Shown: positions 26,354 through 37,626, numbered from the stretch's first letter. The stretch: DNA of 64,000 bases from an uncultured Lachnospiraceae bacterium (GCA_905199445.1 CAJKGK010000015.1:18344-82343); one strand, 5' to 3'. Program-made: numbers and translations. Notes: a model not told the origin generated them from the sequence alone.

Positions 26354-28750
26354 CTATACGATATCTTCAGGCGGCTTGCTTTTGGGACTTTTCCCCGCCT
26401 GCATACCAACAACCTCTTTATATTGACCTGGAGTTATCCCTTCGTAGCGCTTAAAAGCCCTGGTCAATGCCTTTGCATCCAGATAGCCCACGCTCTCCGC
26501 TGTTTCCCGCACATTTTTGCCTTTTGCCATAAACTCTTTTGCCTTTTCAACACGGAGTTTATGGATATACTCAAGTACACCGTTTCCCATACAGCCTTTA
26601 AATGTTCTGCTTAAATGGGGCACACTGATCTAAAAACGTTCTGCGATCTCAGCGACACTTATATTCATATCTGTAAAATTATCCTGAATATATTTAAGCA
26701 CTCCGGCCAGCCAGGTTGGCATGCCCTCCTTGGATTTGTTGGAATTATACTTTATAATCGCCTCAAACAGCTCTTTGCTTATATTCATCAGCTGCTGTAC
26801 ATTTTTTACATTAAATAACCGTTCTTCATAATGCAGTTTTTCAAAAAAATCCCGATCTTCGCTGTTTGTGCTCACACTCAGCGTCATTGTCAGCGTACTA
26901 ATCAGACCATACATTCTGTAAATATTATATTTAAGGAATTTTTTATTTTTAGGAAATGTCTTCTGAAAAATATAATCCAGCACCTTATAAGCTTCTTTAT
27001 AATCACCGGCATCCAGACAGTTTAAAAGCCGACGGCTTGAATCCAGATATGCGTTAAAGCTGACTGAAGGCTGCTCATCGGACATATCACTTAAGATCCA
27101 TACCTTTCCCCTTAAATCATCATTGATCCAAAATGTATTGTATTTCATCTCTTCCAGTAATTCCGTATAAATTTCGGATACCCGCTCAAAACCTTTTTCA
27201 CATCGGCCTGCCATAATACAGATCTCCGCATTAAATGCACTTTTATAAAAATCAATCATATTCTGAAGCTGATTCAGTATGTCCGCCTTTGAAGCCTCAT
27301 CTTCCAGCCCTGCACATAAAACATAGTAGTCATCTTTCCAGAATAGATTGCCCGGATATTTTGAAAAAAGCAATTCACTCATCACATTTTTCAGAATAAA
27401 GAACTTTAAATCTATATCCTTTTCTTCCATAATATAATATTCATCATATTTAAGCAGGCGGTCAATATCTTTAGGGATATAGATCAATGCCAGCATCCAA
27501 AAAGCGCTTTTCTTTAAACCGGCAAAATCATCCAAAATCTGCATTGTAATATCCAGATCCGTAATCTTTCCATCCAATATCTCGGAAACCTTTTTCGTAT
27601 CCCAATAAATCTGTGACTGCCGGGCTTTTTTCTTCATTTTCCGGTTTTCATCCAGAAGTAACTTCAGTTTATCATTTAAAGAATCATACGTTTCTTTAAA
27701 TCGCTCATCCCTGCCATTATTCAAAGTATTCATAAGCTGTTCCACTGGCCGGTAAGTTTTTCTCGCAAATTTCCAGGAAAGTAAAAACATAAGGATAATG
27801 GCCCCTGTAAATTCAGCAATCAGCAGTCCCCAGAAAAGTTTAAGCCCTTCATCCAGCTTCGTCTCCGGAATACCGATAAAGCAGCGCCAGCCCATCGATG
27901 GAATATCTTCTGAAACAACATAGTAGCCTTCCTTTTTTATCTCAGCCCTAAAAGGCTCTTTTGGCGCTGCCAGCAGCTGATTAAAAATATCAGCCTCCAG
28001 CTCTACTGATCCAAACAGCTTTGTATCATCTGCGGTCAGCACCAAAATATTATTACGATAAACCTCATCCATATAATTAATTGAATTTTCAATTTGAGAT
28101 TCAACAATCAAGACCGCTTTTTTATCATAATACTTATCATGAACAGACTGCATCATCCAAAAACGGCCATCATTAAATATATGACTTTCAAAGTTTCCTT
28201 TATAATTCATAATATTATTAAAATCTTGTTCTGTAATTTCATATAAATCACAGAACAATCCCAACATTGCATTATTATATCGTCTCGAACGGGCCCCTAC
28301 GATGGAATGACTATCATAAAAATAAACATAAATATCTGATACTGAACCACTTTGAATAGCAAAAGATAATTCAGACTGGAGATTTTTCACAGCGACTGCA
28401 TCTTCTGACAACATGGAATCCGTATAGCCCATCATATTTTTAATCGTGCTGTTTGTCGACAATACGTCCAGCGCCTGGCGAATCTGCATAAAACCACTTT
28501 CCACCTGAGAAATAACGGTATCCGCCTGTTGTCTTGCCAAAAAAATTGCATTATCTTTAAACAGATGGTATAGGTTTCCATAACCAAAGCCTGTAATAAC
28601 TAATGTAATAATACATACTGCGATATAAGAGATAAAAATTGACCTAAATATAGTACTATTTGTCTTTTTATTCACCCTTAACATTCCCCTTTTGCCAATT
28701 TTACTAATATATATTATCTGTATTTTATCATATCCCTTTTTTGATTTCAT
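26354..28750 (-). pseudogene. Membrane-bound AraC regulator (YesS-like) broken by an amber codon
   Basis: One frame of about 800 residues with a single TAG at 26632-26630. The N-terminal part has a membrane helix near 35, an extracytoplasmic sensor region (about 60-290) and a second helix, then a cytoplasmic linker; the C-terminal part is the AraC helix-turn-helix domain. The stop falls inside the first DNA-binding helix: NISVAEIAERF, stop, ISVPHLSRTFKG. The frame is unchanged on both sides, so this is a point mutation (CAG to TAG would fit). The truncated 706-residue product would sense but not bind DNA. Start may be ATG 28750 or ATG 28684. It faces the binding-protein gene at 28935, which it probably once activated. 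Confidence 0.88.
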
Positions 28751-28934
28751 TACTTTCTCAATTTTCAGCTTATAATATCAAAATTTAACCGTCTTAAATA
28801 TCAAAAACAGGAGCGCTTTATAAATACCAATCCTTGCAGATGAACGCGGTCTGAACTTATAATAAGCTTACAGCACGTGCAACGTTATCGAAATTAAATG
28901 ATCTATATAATGAAATGATTAGGAGGTTTCTTCA

Positions 28935-30662
28935 ATGAAAAAATTCAAACGCACTATAGCCGCCGGTCTGACAGTTACAATGATGGGAACAATGGTATTG
29001 ACCGGATGCGGTCAGGGCTCATCTTCAGACGGCACTTCAGGTAATGATGCTGATCCATCAAAAAATACAGCTGAACAAACCGTAGAAGATCAGACCAATT
29101 CAGAGCAGGCCGCAGCTGGACAAACGGATACACAGCAGACCGCAGCAGAATTTACAGAGGTATCCCTTCCTTTAACAGAGGAAAAACAGACGCTGAAAAT
29201 TTTTACCAAAAATGATGTGGCTATGATGAACGCCTGCGGCGGTGATTTAAATAATACGCCATTTTACAAGGAACTTGAGGAACGCACAAATGTGCATATT
29301 GAATGGATCGTTCCTGCATCCGGTTCCGAACGTGAACAATTTAATCTGATGCTGTCATCTGGAGAACTGGCTGATTTAATGTTTATATCTCCTACTGGTC
29401 TTAATTACCCTGACGGGCTGGATGCTGCTATTGATGATGGGTACTTTCTTGATCTTACGGACTTGCTTCCCAAATATGCCCCCAATTACCTTGCAGCGAT
29501 CGAAGCCAGCAGCGATGAAGTTAAACGTGGTGTTGTCACAGACTCCAAGCGCTATGGCATGATGTATTCGATCCGTCATTATGAACAGCCGCCTTTCTGT
29601 GGTTATGTGATACGTCAGGACTGGCTTGATGAATTAGGACTTGAAGCTCCAGTCACATATGATGACTGGGAAAATATGCTCACTAAATTTAAAGAAGAAA
29701 AAGGCGCATCTGCACCATTCTCCACAACTGCATTTCTGATTTGGGGACTTGGCGCTGGCATGGGTGCTTACGGCGACACAAATAACAATTTCTATCAGAT
29801 TGACGGAACCGTTTACAACAGCCTGACAGATAACTCTGAAAATGTAAAAGAATACCTCACAATGCTTAACCGATGGTATGAAAAAGGGCTGATTGACCCT
29901 GACTTTGCTTCTGCCCCACTGAGCAGCTATTTTGGCGACTCTGTACTTGTCACAACCAACAGCACTGGCGCATTCTCCACAATGTACACACTGCCGTCAT
30001 CCTTATTCCTGCCTTCCATGGAAGAAGGTGCGTCCTTCACAGCAGTTCTTCCGCCTGTGAAAAATAAAGGCGATGAAATAAAATACCGCGGTGGTTCCAG
30101 AGTTAATCCAATGGAAGACGGCTGGGCAATCTCCGCTGACTGCGAAAACCCTGAACTGGCCATCCGCTGGGTAGACTATTTATATTCTGAAGCCGGAGCT
30201 CTTTTTGCCAATTACGGCGTTGAAGGTGAAACCTATACTTTAAATGAAAACGGAGAGCCGATCTACACAGATATTATGCTTAAAAATCCAGATGGTTTAA
30301 GCTTTGACGAATGCCAGCGTGTTTATACTTTAGCACCTGGTTTCCCGGCAGGCTATACAGATTACACACGGGATCTCCAGGGTGTGCCTGAAGAAAACTG
30401 TAAAATGATGGATAAATGGTCTGAAATTGGTAAAGATTATGATTATCCAACTTATGCAACGATGACTGCTGAAGAAAATCAGGAATACTCTGATCTTTAT
30501 ACAGACATTGATACATATATCGATGAAAATGTACTCTCCTTTATTACAGGAGCCAAGAGTCTTGATGAATTTGACGCTTTCATTGAAACAATAAAAGGCA
30601 TGGGCATTGAACGCTGTAAAGAGATTAAACAGTCAGCCCTTGACCGTTACAATGCAAGATAA
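28935..30662 (+). CDS. Extracellular sugar-binding lipoprotein (LplA type)
   Basis: 575 residues. Signal peptide with lipobox LTGC (cleavage before C25), a Gln/Thr-rich linker to about residue 75, then a two-lobe binding protein (ELADLMFISPTGLNYPDG; VIRQDWLDELGL; SRVNPMEDGWAISADCENPELAIRWVDYLYS). ATG 28935 has AGGAGG. Likely partner of the permeases at 21649-23580, though separated from them by the GH3 and regulator genes. Confidence 0.93.
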   Translation: MKKFKRTIAAGLTVTMMGTMVLTGCGQGSSSDGTSGNDADPSKNTAEQTVEDQTNSEQAAAGQTDTQQTAAEFTEVSLPLTEEKQTLKIFTKNDVAMMNACGGDLNNTPFYKELEERTNVHIEWIVPASGSEREQFNLMLSSGELADLMFISPTGLNYPDGLDAAIDDGYFLDLTDLLPKYAPNYLAAIEASSDEVKRGVVTDSKRYGMMYSIRHYEQPPFCGYVIRQDWLDELGLEAPVTYDDWENMLTKFKEEKGASAPFSTTAFLIWGLGAGMGAYGDTNNNFYQIDGTVYNSLTDNSENVKEYLTMLNRWYEKGLIDPDFASAPLSSYFGDSVLVTTNSTGAFSTMYTLPSSLFLPSMEEGASFTAVLPPVKNKGDEIKYRGGSRVNPMEDGWAISADCENPELAIRWVDYLYSEAGALFANYGVEGETYTLNENGEPIYTDIMLKNPDGLSFDECQRVYTLAPGFPAGYTDYTRDLQGVPEENCKMMDKWSEIGKDYDYPTYATMTAEENQEYSDLYTDIDTYIDENVLSFITGAKSLDEFDAFIETIKGMGIERCKEIKQSALDRYNAR

Positions 30663-30691
30663 TCTTTAAATATTCACACAATTCCAAACAT

Positions 30692-30738
30692 GCAGCGACT
30701 GTTGAAAAAAATTTTTTCAACAGCCGCTGCGTGTTTTT
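30692..30738 (+). terminator. Intrinsic terminator after the binding-protein gene
   Basis: GCAGCG-A-CTGTTGAAAAAAA pairs with TTTTTTCAACAG-C-CGCTGC, one mismatch, followed by GTGTTTTTG. Very stable stem. Confidence 0.92.
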
Positions 30739-30808
30739 GTTATTTTATCCACTTTTTATGCTACAATATCCATATATAATACCAACGAAAAGAGGGAAGT
30801 CTGTACTT

Positions 30809-32032
30809 ATGAATATTTCTTATTTAATGGCCTATGTTGCCAGACAGCTGCATACCCTTGTACGCCGCTATTCCGATCACAAACTGGAATATCTGGAAAG
30901 CCCTAATCCGGACTATACGGATGCAATCGGTGAATCTGCAGAAGTTCTTGACTTTATATTTTCACGGCCAGAGACGGATTTTCCGGCCATGTTCTGTGTC
31001 AACCATGCCGTCATCTATGGTCTTGTCAGCGCAGAAGATGGGCGCTTTCTGATCGGACCGGTTCGTTTGAATGAAACCGTATATTTCAGGCATCATATTC
31101 AAACACGGGCGTTTGATCCTATGGGGATCTACCGTATTCCGGTATGTTCACTAATAAAATTTCAGACTGAGCTGCTCCTTTTCCATAATCTGTTTCAGGA
31201 TAACGCTATATCGGTCATTGATTTTATTGCCATGAACTGTGTCAGTCACGCCATGGATATTCATATCCAGAAATTATATTCCAACATTGTCTTTGAATAC
31301 CAGGAGCAGGAGCACTCTCACAATCCATATGACCAGGAATGCAGAGAATTCAACGCTATCGAGCAGGGTGATATTGCACGGCTTAAAAAAAGCTGGACTG
31401 AAGACCATCTTGAAAATATTGGTATTATTGCAGATGACCGCCTGCGCCATCTCCGGAACCTGGTGATTGTCAATATCACCCTTGCAGTCAGGGCAGCCAT
31501 CAGGGGAGGCGTGTTACCGGAAATCGCCTTTTCCATCAGTGACAGTTTTATACGTACCGTAGAAAAAGTTTCTGACACTCCGACACTGTATTACCTCAAA
31601 TGCCAGTGTGAATACCAGTGTGCACAGCTTGTACGGGAAATAAAAAGCCAGAAAAACTCTGGCCATGATACAGTCCACCCGAAGGTAACTCAGTGTAAAG
31701 ATTATATTTTTACCCATCTCCATGATAAAATCCTGGTTCAGGATATTGCGGATCTTTTAGGTGTCAACCCAAACTATCTCTCTGAAATTTTCCTGAAGTA
31801 TGAAGGCGTGACGATCAAAGCCTTCATCCTCCGTGAAAAAATAAAACTGGCTCAGAATATGCTGATCTACTCTGCCTATACCTACAGCGAGATCGCCACT
31901 TATCTGGGCTTTCCGTCACAGAGTTATCTTGGACAGAAATTTAAAGAACAAACCGGATATACGCTAAGACAATACCGTCAGGAATTCGGAGTCAAAAGCT
32001 TTAACCCGGCTACACCCGCTTCTGACCAATAA
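30809..32032 (+). CDS. AraC-family regulator
   Basis: About 407 residues from ATG 30809 (GAGGGAAG upstream; the frame extends further but without a ribosome site). The first 290 residues form an effector region without membrane helices, containing a sensor-like stretch FCVNHAVIYGLVSAEDGRFLIGPVRL that suggests a PAS/GAF-like fold. The last 105 residues are the AraC DNA-binding domain (ILVQDIADLLGVNPNYLSEIFLKYEG; YTYSEIATYLGFPSQSYLGQKFKEQTGYTLRQYRQEF). It converges on the GH20 operon with a 23-base tail overlap and is the best local candidate to bind the direct repeat at 39168-39205. Confidence 0.9.
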   Translation: MNISYLMAYVARQLHTLVRRYSDHKLEYLESPNPDYTDAIGESAEVLDFIFSRPETDFPAMFCVNHAVIYGLVSAEDGRFLIGPVRLNETVYFRHHIQTRAFDPMGIYRIPVCSLIKFQTELLLFHNLFQDNAISVIDFIAMNCVSHAMDIHIQKLYSNIVFEYQEQEHSHNPYDQECREFNAIEQGDIARLKKSWTEDHLENIGIIADDRLRHLRNLVIVNITLAVRAAIRGGVLPEIAFSISDSFIRTVEKVSDTPTLYYLKCQCEYQCAQLVREIKSQKNSGHDTVHPKVTQCKDYIFTHLHDKILVQDIADLLGVNPNYLSEIFLKYEGVTIKAFILREKIKLAQNMLIYSAYTYSEIATYLGFPSQSYLGQKFKEQTGYTLRQYRQEFGVKSFNPATPASDQ

Positions 32033-33986
32033 CTTCCAGCATACGCACACCCTGATCAAGATCGCTCTTTTTATTTCTGGAGAGCCACAGCTTTTCATGG
32101 CAGAAAATGACCGGTTCCATTGCAGCCAGAATATCGGAATCTCCCTCTGCCCCAGGCTCAGACATACATGCGTTTCTCTGAGCCGAAAGCAGCTCAACCA
32201 TTTTCAAAGCATTATCATACTCCTCAATGACCAGGGTATGATCCTGGCAGGATGGCTTTGCCTTTTTCAGCTGTTGTCTTAAATCTTCCAAATACACCAT
32301 CAGCGCCGGGATATCCGCTTCTTTTCTGTGGTCATAGCTATCCTGATAAACATCTGACACCACAGGATCCAGAAGCTGGTTATTAATCCCGATCAGTGTC
32401 TTATATACATTTTCATAATTTGCTCTGCCCATGTCTGGTCTGGAGAGAAAACCTGAGGCCAGCGTACGGCACGGCATTAAAAATTCCTCTTTCTTATAAT
32501 ATCTGCCTGCGTCTAAAACAAACTGCCCCATAATCTTTTCACTGTCTTCGAATACAAAGAGGTTCAAAGCCTCTGCAAGCGCTTGATCTACATTAAATAT
32601 CTGATCTTGGTCAGCATTGTCATTCTGCCGGAGTGTGTCCGAATTCCAGCTTGCAGCGCCCGCAAATGCCACAGGCGCATAGCTGACCGAAAGATATTGA
32701 AGATGTCCATTATCTCCCCAGTCTGTCAGCATAATCCCTTCACCGCCATATTTTAAAGAAGCTTCAATACTGCTGCAGATACAGCGAATCATATTATCAG
32801 TCAGTCCGGTAAATGTGCACCATGAGTTTGTTCCTGGACTCAGCAAAAATCGGTGGCCGCTTTCGGACAGTACACGGGCATATCTGTCAAAAGGATGTTC
32901 CGCTTCGTATCCCCAGTCATTAATGATGACGTCCGACGGAATATCTTTTAATATCTCCGGATATCTGGCAATTTCATCCCCCCACATAAGCATGGTTCGG
33001 TTATACTTTTGAACAACTTCATAAATCTTCTTCATATGGCCTAAATAAACTGCACCCTTGCCTTTGGTTTCAACATTCAGCTTATTTTTTCCCATTCCAA
33101 GTTCAAAAGGCTCATCCATATCCACATGAAAATATTTTGATGTAAAATTAGGAAGCAGGTCCGCTGTGATAGCGTCAATTAACTGAATCGCCTCCGCATT
33201 TCCCGCATCCACTGTCGTGGATGCCATATGGACAGAACCAATCTGAAGGCCGTCTTCCAGTTCCGCCAGATGACGGTATTCCGGACGTGCAAGCCAGCTG
33301 GTCATATGTCCAAAGCAATTCTGGTTCGGCACAAAATCAATACATCTTTGACGGCAGTAAAGATTCAATTCTCTGAATTCCTCCGGTGTCATCGGTGTCT
33401 GACCTTCCCAGCAGTGTTTAAAGGAAGGGTAAGCAAAGGAAAAGCCTTCAATGTATAATTCAAAATGATTGTACTTAAACAAAGCCAGCAGATCAATCAC
33501 ATGCTTTACCGTATCCAGTGTCGGCACTTTTCCCCGGCTGATATCCATTAAAAATCCTCTGGTTTTCAAATCCGGATAATCGCTGATGGTACAGCAGGGA
33601 AAACTAACCGCTGTATCTTTAGCTGTTTTTTGTCCAAACCACAGCTGATACAGTGTCACAAGTCCATAAAACAGCCCTGATCGCTCAGAACAGCTGATTT
33701 CTACAGCCGATGTATCAATATTCAATATATAGGCCTGTGATGCAATATCTGCATCTTTATTCAAATAAATCCGTACCGCATTTTCTGAAACACTATGACA
33801 TCCCTCAGATACAAACACAGGCATTCCCTTATCTTTAAAAAATGCCAGTATCTGTTCTGCAGGTATTTCCTCAGAAAAACCTTTAAGATCAGCAAGGGTC
33901 AGGTAAAACCCTTTGCAAAAGAGGCTGCCTTTGTGCCAGACAGCCTCCTGTGGGTACGGATACAAAAAAACGTTCGTATCTATCAA
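32010..33986 (-). CDS. Beta-N-acetylhexosaminidase-like enzyme, GH20
   Basis: 658 residues, no signal peptide. A small N-terminal alpha/beta domain (about 1-135) precedes a GH20-type barrel starting at DLKTRGFLMDISRGKVPTLD. The catalytic Asp-Glu pair is D291-E292 in YFHVDMDEPFELG. Start is TTG 33986, supported by AGGAGG seven bases upstream. Last gene of an operon with two permeases, a binding protein and a sulfatase, which points to intracellular removal of N-acetylhexosamine from imported, possibly sulfated, host glycans. Confidence 0.88.
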   Translation of the reverse strand: MIDTNVFLYPYPQEAVWHKGSLFCKGFYLTLADLKGFSEEIPAEQILAFFKDKGMPVFVSEGCHSVSENAVRIYLNKDADIASQAYILNIDTSAVEISCSERSGLFYGLVTLYQLWFGQKTAKDTAVSFPCCTISDYPDLKTRGFLMDISRGKVPTLDTVKHVIDLLALFKYNHFELYIEGFSFAYPSFKHCWEGQTPMTPEEFRELNLYCRQRCIDFVPNQNCFGHMTSWLARPEYRHLAELEDGLQIGSVHMASTTVDAGNAEAIQLIDAITADLLPNFTSKYFHVDMDEPFELGMGKNKLNVETKGKGAVYLGHMKKIYEVVQKYNRTMLMWGDEIARYPEILKDIPSDVIINDWGYEAEHPFDRYARVLSESGHRFLLSPGTNSWCTFTGLTDNMIRCICSSIEASLKYGGEGIMLTDWGDNGHLQYLSVSYAPVAFAGAASWNSDTLRQNDNADQDQIFNVDQALAEALNLFVFEDSEKIMGQFVLDAGRYYKKEEFLMPCRTLASGFLSRPDMGRANYENVYKTLIGINNQLLDPVVSDVYQDSYDHRKEADIPALMVYLEDLRQQLKKAKPSCQDHTLVIEEYDNALKMVELLSAQRNACMSEPGAEGDSDILAAMEPVIFCHEKLWLSRNKKSDLDQGVRMLEVIGQKRV

Positions 33987-34009
33987 TGAAATTCCTCCTG
34001 TATGGCGAA

Positions 34010-34903
34010 TCAGCCTTTAACGGCTCCCAGTGCGATTCCCTTTGCAAAATACTTCTGCAGGAACGGGAATACGATCAGAATTGGGATAATGCCTACAAAT
34101 GCAATGGCCATTCTTACGGATGTACTCGGGAAATTGGACATATCCACGTTTGCTGCCGCCTGAGCATTTGAAGACAGGTACTGGATATTGGTGATCATCT
34201 GATTGAGTAAGCTCTGGATACCCCAAAGTTCTTTTCTGTCACTGATATAGTACAGACCGTTTGTCCAATCATTCCAATAAGCCAGTCCCGCAAACAGACC
34301 CATGGAAACCAAAATCGGTTTGCCAAGGGGCAGAACAATTGTACGATAAATCAGAAAATGTCCGCCGCCATCGATCTGACAGGCTTCATATAATGCTGTT
34401 GGTATACTGTTCTGGAAAAATGTACGCATCATAATAACATTCATGGCACTCATTAAAAATGTGGGAACCACAAGTGCAAAAAATGTATCCGAAATATGGA
34501 AATATGTGGTATACATCAGGTATGTGGGAACAAGTCCGCCGTTAAACAGCATTGTAAAGAATACAATAAAGGACAGCACCTTCCGTCCAGGCAGGTTGGA
34601 CAGTGAAAGTCCGTATGCCAGAAGAGAGGATATTAAAGTATTGACCAGTGTTCCTACAATAGTGATCGCAAATGTCATGCCATATGCGCGAACAATCTTA
34701 CTGCCGCTCTGGATAATATATTCATAAGCTGACAGGCTGAATTTTTCCGGGAAAAAGGAATATCCGTTGAGTATAAGTGTTGTTTCATCTGTGATCGAGC
34801 ATAAAAACAACAGGATAAAAGGCATTACCATAAACAACGCCATTAAAATCAGTACAATATGTATAATCACCTGATAAATTTTTTGTTTCTTGCTTATAAC
34901 CAT
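34010..34903 (-). CDS. Carbohydrate ABC permease, LplC/YtcP type
   Basis: 297 residues, six helices, EAA loop YEACQIDGGGHFLIYRTIVLPLGKP and C-terminal YFAKGIALGAVKG. ATG 34903 with AGGAG. Pairs with the permease gene 17 bases upstream and the binding protein at 35975. Confidence 0.92.
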   Translation of the reverse strand: MVISKKQKIYQVIIHIVLILMALFMVMPFILLFLCSITDETTLILNGYSFFPEKFSLSAYEYIIQSGSKIVRAYGMTFAITIVGTLVNTLISSLLAYGLSLSNLPGRKVLSFIVFFTMLFNGGLVPTYLMYTTYFHISDTFFALVVPTFLMSAMNVIMMRTFFQNSIPTALYEACQIDGGGHFLIYRTIVLPLGKPILVSMGLFAGLAYWNDWTNGLYYISDRKELWGIQSLLNQMITNIQYLSSNAQAAANVDMSNFPSTSVRMAIAFVGIIPILIVFPFLQKYFAKGIALGAVKG

Positions 34904-34920
34904 ATCCGATGATCTCCTCT

Positions 34921-35880
34921 CTAAAATAATGCGTTGTCCGGACTGATTTTACGTACAATCAGATTTGAGCAAAGTACAAGAATAAAGCCACAGCATGACT
35001 GATAGAAACCAGCGGCTGATGACATACTGATATTACCCAGCTGAAGCAGTCCTCGATAAACATAAGTATCAATAGTCTGGGTCGTTGCATAAATACTTCC
35101 TGAATTCATCGGTACCTGGTAGAACAGGCTGAAATCAGAATAAAATACACGGCCAATACTTAACAGTGTCAAAGTAATCATCGACGGCACCAGCGCCGGC
35201 AGGGTCACATGACGGATCTGGCTGAATTTTCCTGCCCCGTCCAAAGATGCAGCTTCGTACAGGGACGGATCAATACCCGCAATCCCTGCAGTATAAATTA
35301 ACACCCCATAACCGATACTCTTCCAGCACTGGACAAGGATAATGATAACCGGCCAGTATTTGGGTTCATTGTACCACTGGATGGGTTCCATACCCATTGC
35401 CGGAAGAATAGACATGTTCAGCATACCTGTGTCGCCGCTTAGAAATGCGTAGACAATATAGGATACAATAACATAAGACATTAAATACGGCAGAAGTACA
35501 GAACTCTGATACAGCGTTTTTGCCCTTTTTCCACGGATTTCATTCAGAAGAATCGCAATCAGAACACCCAAAATAAGGTTCAGTATAATAAATGTCACAT
35601 TATAAAGCAGTGTATTTCTTGTAATGATAAATGCATCCGGTGTCTTGAACAAAAATTCAAAGTTCTGCAGACCAACCCACGGGCTTCCAAAAATACCCAG
35701 GTTAAAATTAATCTGCTTAAAAGCAATCACCAGACCGGCCATCGGCAGGTAGTTGTTGATCAGTAAATAAAGCAGGCCGGGAATCATCATGATATAAACC
35801 GGTGCCCATTGTCTAAATACAGATCTTTTTTTCTTTTTGTTCAGTTGAACATCGGGAATCTGTTGTTTTTTAGATGCCAT
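34921..35880 (-). CDS. Carbohydrate ABC permease, LplB type
   Basis: 319 residues: basic N-terminus, six helices, EAA loop YEAASLDGAGKFSQIRHVTLPALVPS, C-terminus RKISPDNALF followed by TAG. ATG 35880 with AAAGGAAA. Central membrane subunit of the GH20/sulfatase operon transporter; no dedicated ATPase. Confidence 0.92.
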   Translation of the reverse strand: MASKKQQIPDVQLNKKKKRSVFRQWAPVYIMMIPGLLYLLINNYLPMAGLVIAFKQINFNLGIFGSPWVGLQNFEFLFKTPDAFIITRNTLLYNVTFIILNLILGVLIAILLNEIRGKRAKTLYQSSVLLPYLMSYVIVSYIVYAFLSGDTGMLNMSILPAMGMEPIQWYNEPKYWPVIIILVQCWKSIGYGVLIYTAGIAGIDPSLYEAASLDGAGKFSQIRHVTLPALVPSMITLTLLSIGRVFYSDFSLFYQVPMNSGSIYATTQTIDTYVYRGLLQLGNISMSSAAGFYQSCCGFILVLCSNLIVRKISPDNALF

Positions 35881-35974
35881 ACAAAATTTCCTTTCTACAA
35901 TGGTATCATTTCTTTTTTAATCTGCAACGGGCTGCGGCATTGCCGCAGCCCGTTTAGGACTTTCTATCAAAGAA

Positions 35975-37591
35975 TTATTCTGCAGTGCTTCCCTGAGTCG
36001 CAAGCCACTCGTCTAACTGCCGCTGTTTTTCATCAATAACTTTCTGAAGTCCGGCTGTATATAAAGCGTCATTAAACTCTTTCAGAACTGCATCCACATC
36101 GTCTACATTTCCGCTTCCCAGCATATCAAAGTACTGGTTCTTTACATTGGTCAGAGCCGTCAGCTCATTTACCAGTGATGAAGAATCATAGGAGAATCCC
36201 AGCGCTTTGGAGCGTACAGCAGTATCGATCAGCTCATGCTGATAATCCCATTTTGCAGGTGTATCCGGAGCTGCGGTATACGCAATTTCCTGATTTGGGA
36301 ACTGCCAGCCATTTCCCATCATCCATCCGGATGTTGTACCGTCCTGACCATCGACATAGTCAATGATTCCCTGTTCTTTATCTACAAATTTATAATGTGT
36401 ACCTTCAATTCCCCAGCAAAGCAGATTCATCACTTCAGGACTGCCATAGATATAATCCAGAACTTTCATTGTTCTTGCAGGATTTTCACAATTTCTTCCG
36501 ATTCCCCATGTCAGGAAGTTGACTGAATTCGATGTCAGTACCGGATTTCCGAAGATTGCGGCACCGGCAAGATCCATTTTAGATGAAAGCTCATCCTGTG
36601 TCACAGCGCCGGCTTTCATTGTTGTCATATATGCAAAGTATTTACCTGTCATTACCTGTTCTGTGATTGATGTTGTTGTTGTGATCGCATCTTTGGAGAA
36701 GTATCCTGCTTCGTTCCATTCTTTCATTGTCTGAACAAACGCTTTCAGTTCTTCTGTTTCATACAGATTGACAACTTCTGTTGACTGACCGTAATCCATA
36801 AGAACGCCAAAACCGTCTGTCAGTTTATCCATTGCATCCCAGTGAACCAGCGGTGTGCCTGCTGCAGAGCTGCACATCATTGTCATTTCAGGATGTTTTT
36901 CCTGTACTTTAGCCATAACCTCTGTTAAGTCTTCCAGGCTTGTGATTTCTTCACACATATCGGTTTCGTCATTCACTGTATATCCGGCTTCTTCCAGAAG
37001 GTCACGGCGCATGATAACGCCCTGCCATGAAATCTGTTCATCCATAGGGGTTACACCGTAAATGTATCCGTTAATATTGGGAGAATTAATAAAATCCGGA
37101 TCTACATATTTCTTGATGTTTGTACCATATGTATCGATCAGTTCTTTTAAATCCAGAACAAGACCAGAGGCCACATAACCTGGCGCTGTATTTACCATAA
37201 CCGGCACAATGTCCAGTTTGTCTGTACCTGTCAGAGATAACTGAATTTTCTGTACAAATTCACCCCAGGAGAAGCATTTCAGATCCAGTTTTGCGTTTAA
37301 TTCTTTCTCCAGAATTTCATTGATTGCATTTTCAATCATCACTTCATCTGGTTTTTCCAGACCAATGTAGCCCATAACGACAGTGTAAGGGTCTTCGTTA
37401 TCAACATACTGGCATGTTCCGGCTGTTGTTTCTTCAGACTGACCGGCTGCGGCTGAAGTTGTTGTCTGTTGTGAAGTACCGTTTGTCTGATTTGCAGCTG
37501 TATCGGAAGTATTATTTCCACTGCCGCAGGCAATCAGAGAAGCTGACAGGCTGGCAGCTACTGCTGCTGCAAAAAATCGTTTCATTTTCAT
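35975..37591 (-). CDS. Extracellular sugar-binding lipoprotein
   Basis: About 538 residues with signal peptide and lipobox LIAC, a Gln/Thr-rich linker (residues about 30-60), and an LplA-like binding fold (SWGEFVQKIQLSLTGTDKLDIVPVMVNT; VIMRRDLLEEAGY). AGGAGG precedes both GTG 37594 and ATG 37591; the ATG is taken. Captures the substrate for the two downstream permeases. Confidence 0.92.
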   Translation of the reverse strand: MKMKRFFAAAVAASLSASLIACGSGNNTSDTAANQTNGTSQQTTTSAAAGQSEETTAGTCQYVDNEDPYTVVMGYIGLEKPDEVMIENAINEILEKELNAKLDLKCFSWGEFVQKIQLSLTGTDKLDIVPVMVNTAPGYVASGLVLDLKELIDTYGTNIKKYVDPDFINSPNINGYIYGVTPMDEQISWQGVIMRRDLLEEAGYTVNDETDMCEEITSLEDLTEVMAKVQEKHPEMTMMCSSAAGTPLVHWDAMDKLTDGFGVLMDYGQSTEVVNLYETEELKAFVQTMKEWNEAGYFSKDAITTTTSITEQVMTGKYFAYMTTMKAGAVTQDELSSKMDLAGAAIFGNPVLTSNSVNFLTWGIGRNCENPARTMKVLDYIYGSPEVMNLLCWGIEGTHYKFVDKEQGIIDYVDGQDGTTSGWMMGNGWQFPNQEIAYTAAPDTPAKWDYQHELIDTAVRSKALGFSYDSSSLVNELTALTNVKNQYFDMLGSGNVDDVDAVLKEFNDALYTAGLQKVIDEKQRQLDEWLATQGSTAE

Positions 37592-37626
37592 CACACAATT
37601 CCTCCTGTAAAATGATTAATTGGTAT

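Noticed and set aside
32010..32032. Special meaning of equal 23-base tail-to-tail overlaps at 32010-32032 and 45800-45822.
   Set aside because: The overlapping sequences are unrelated; equal length appears to be coincidence.
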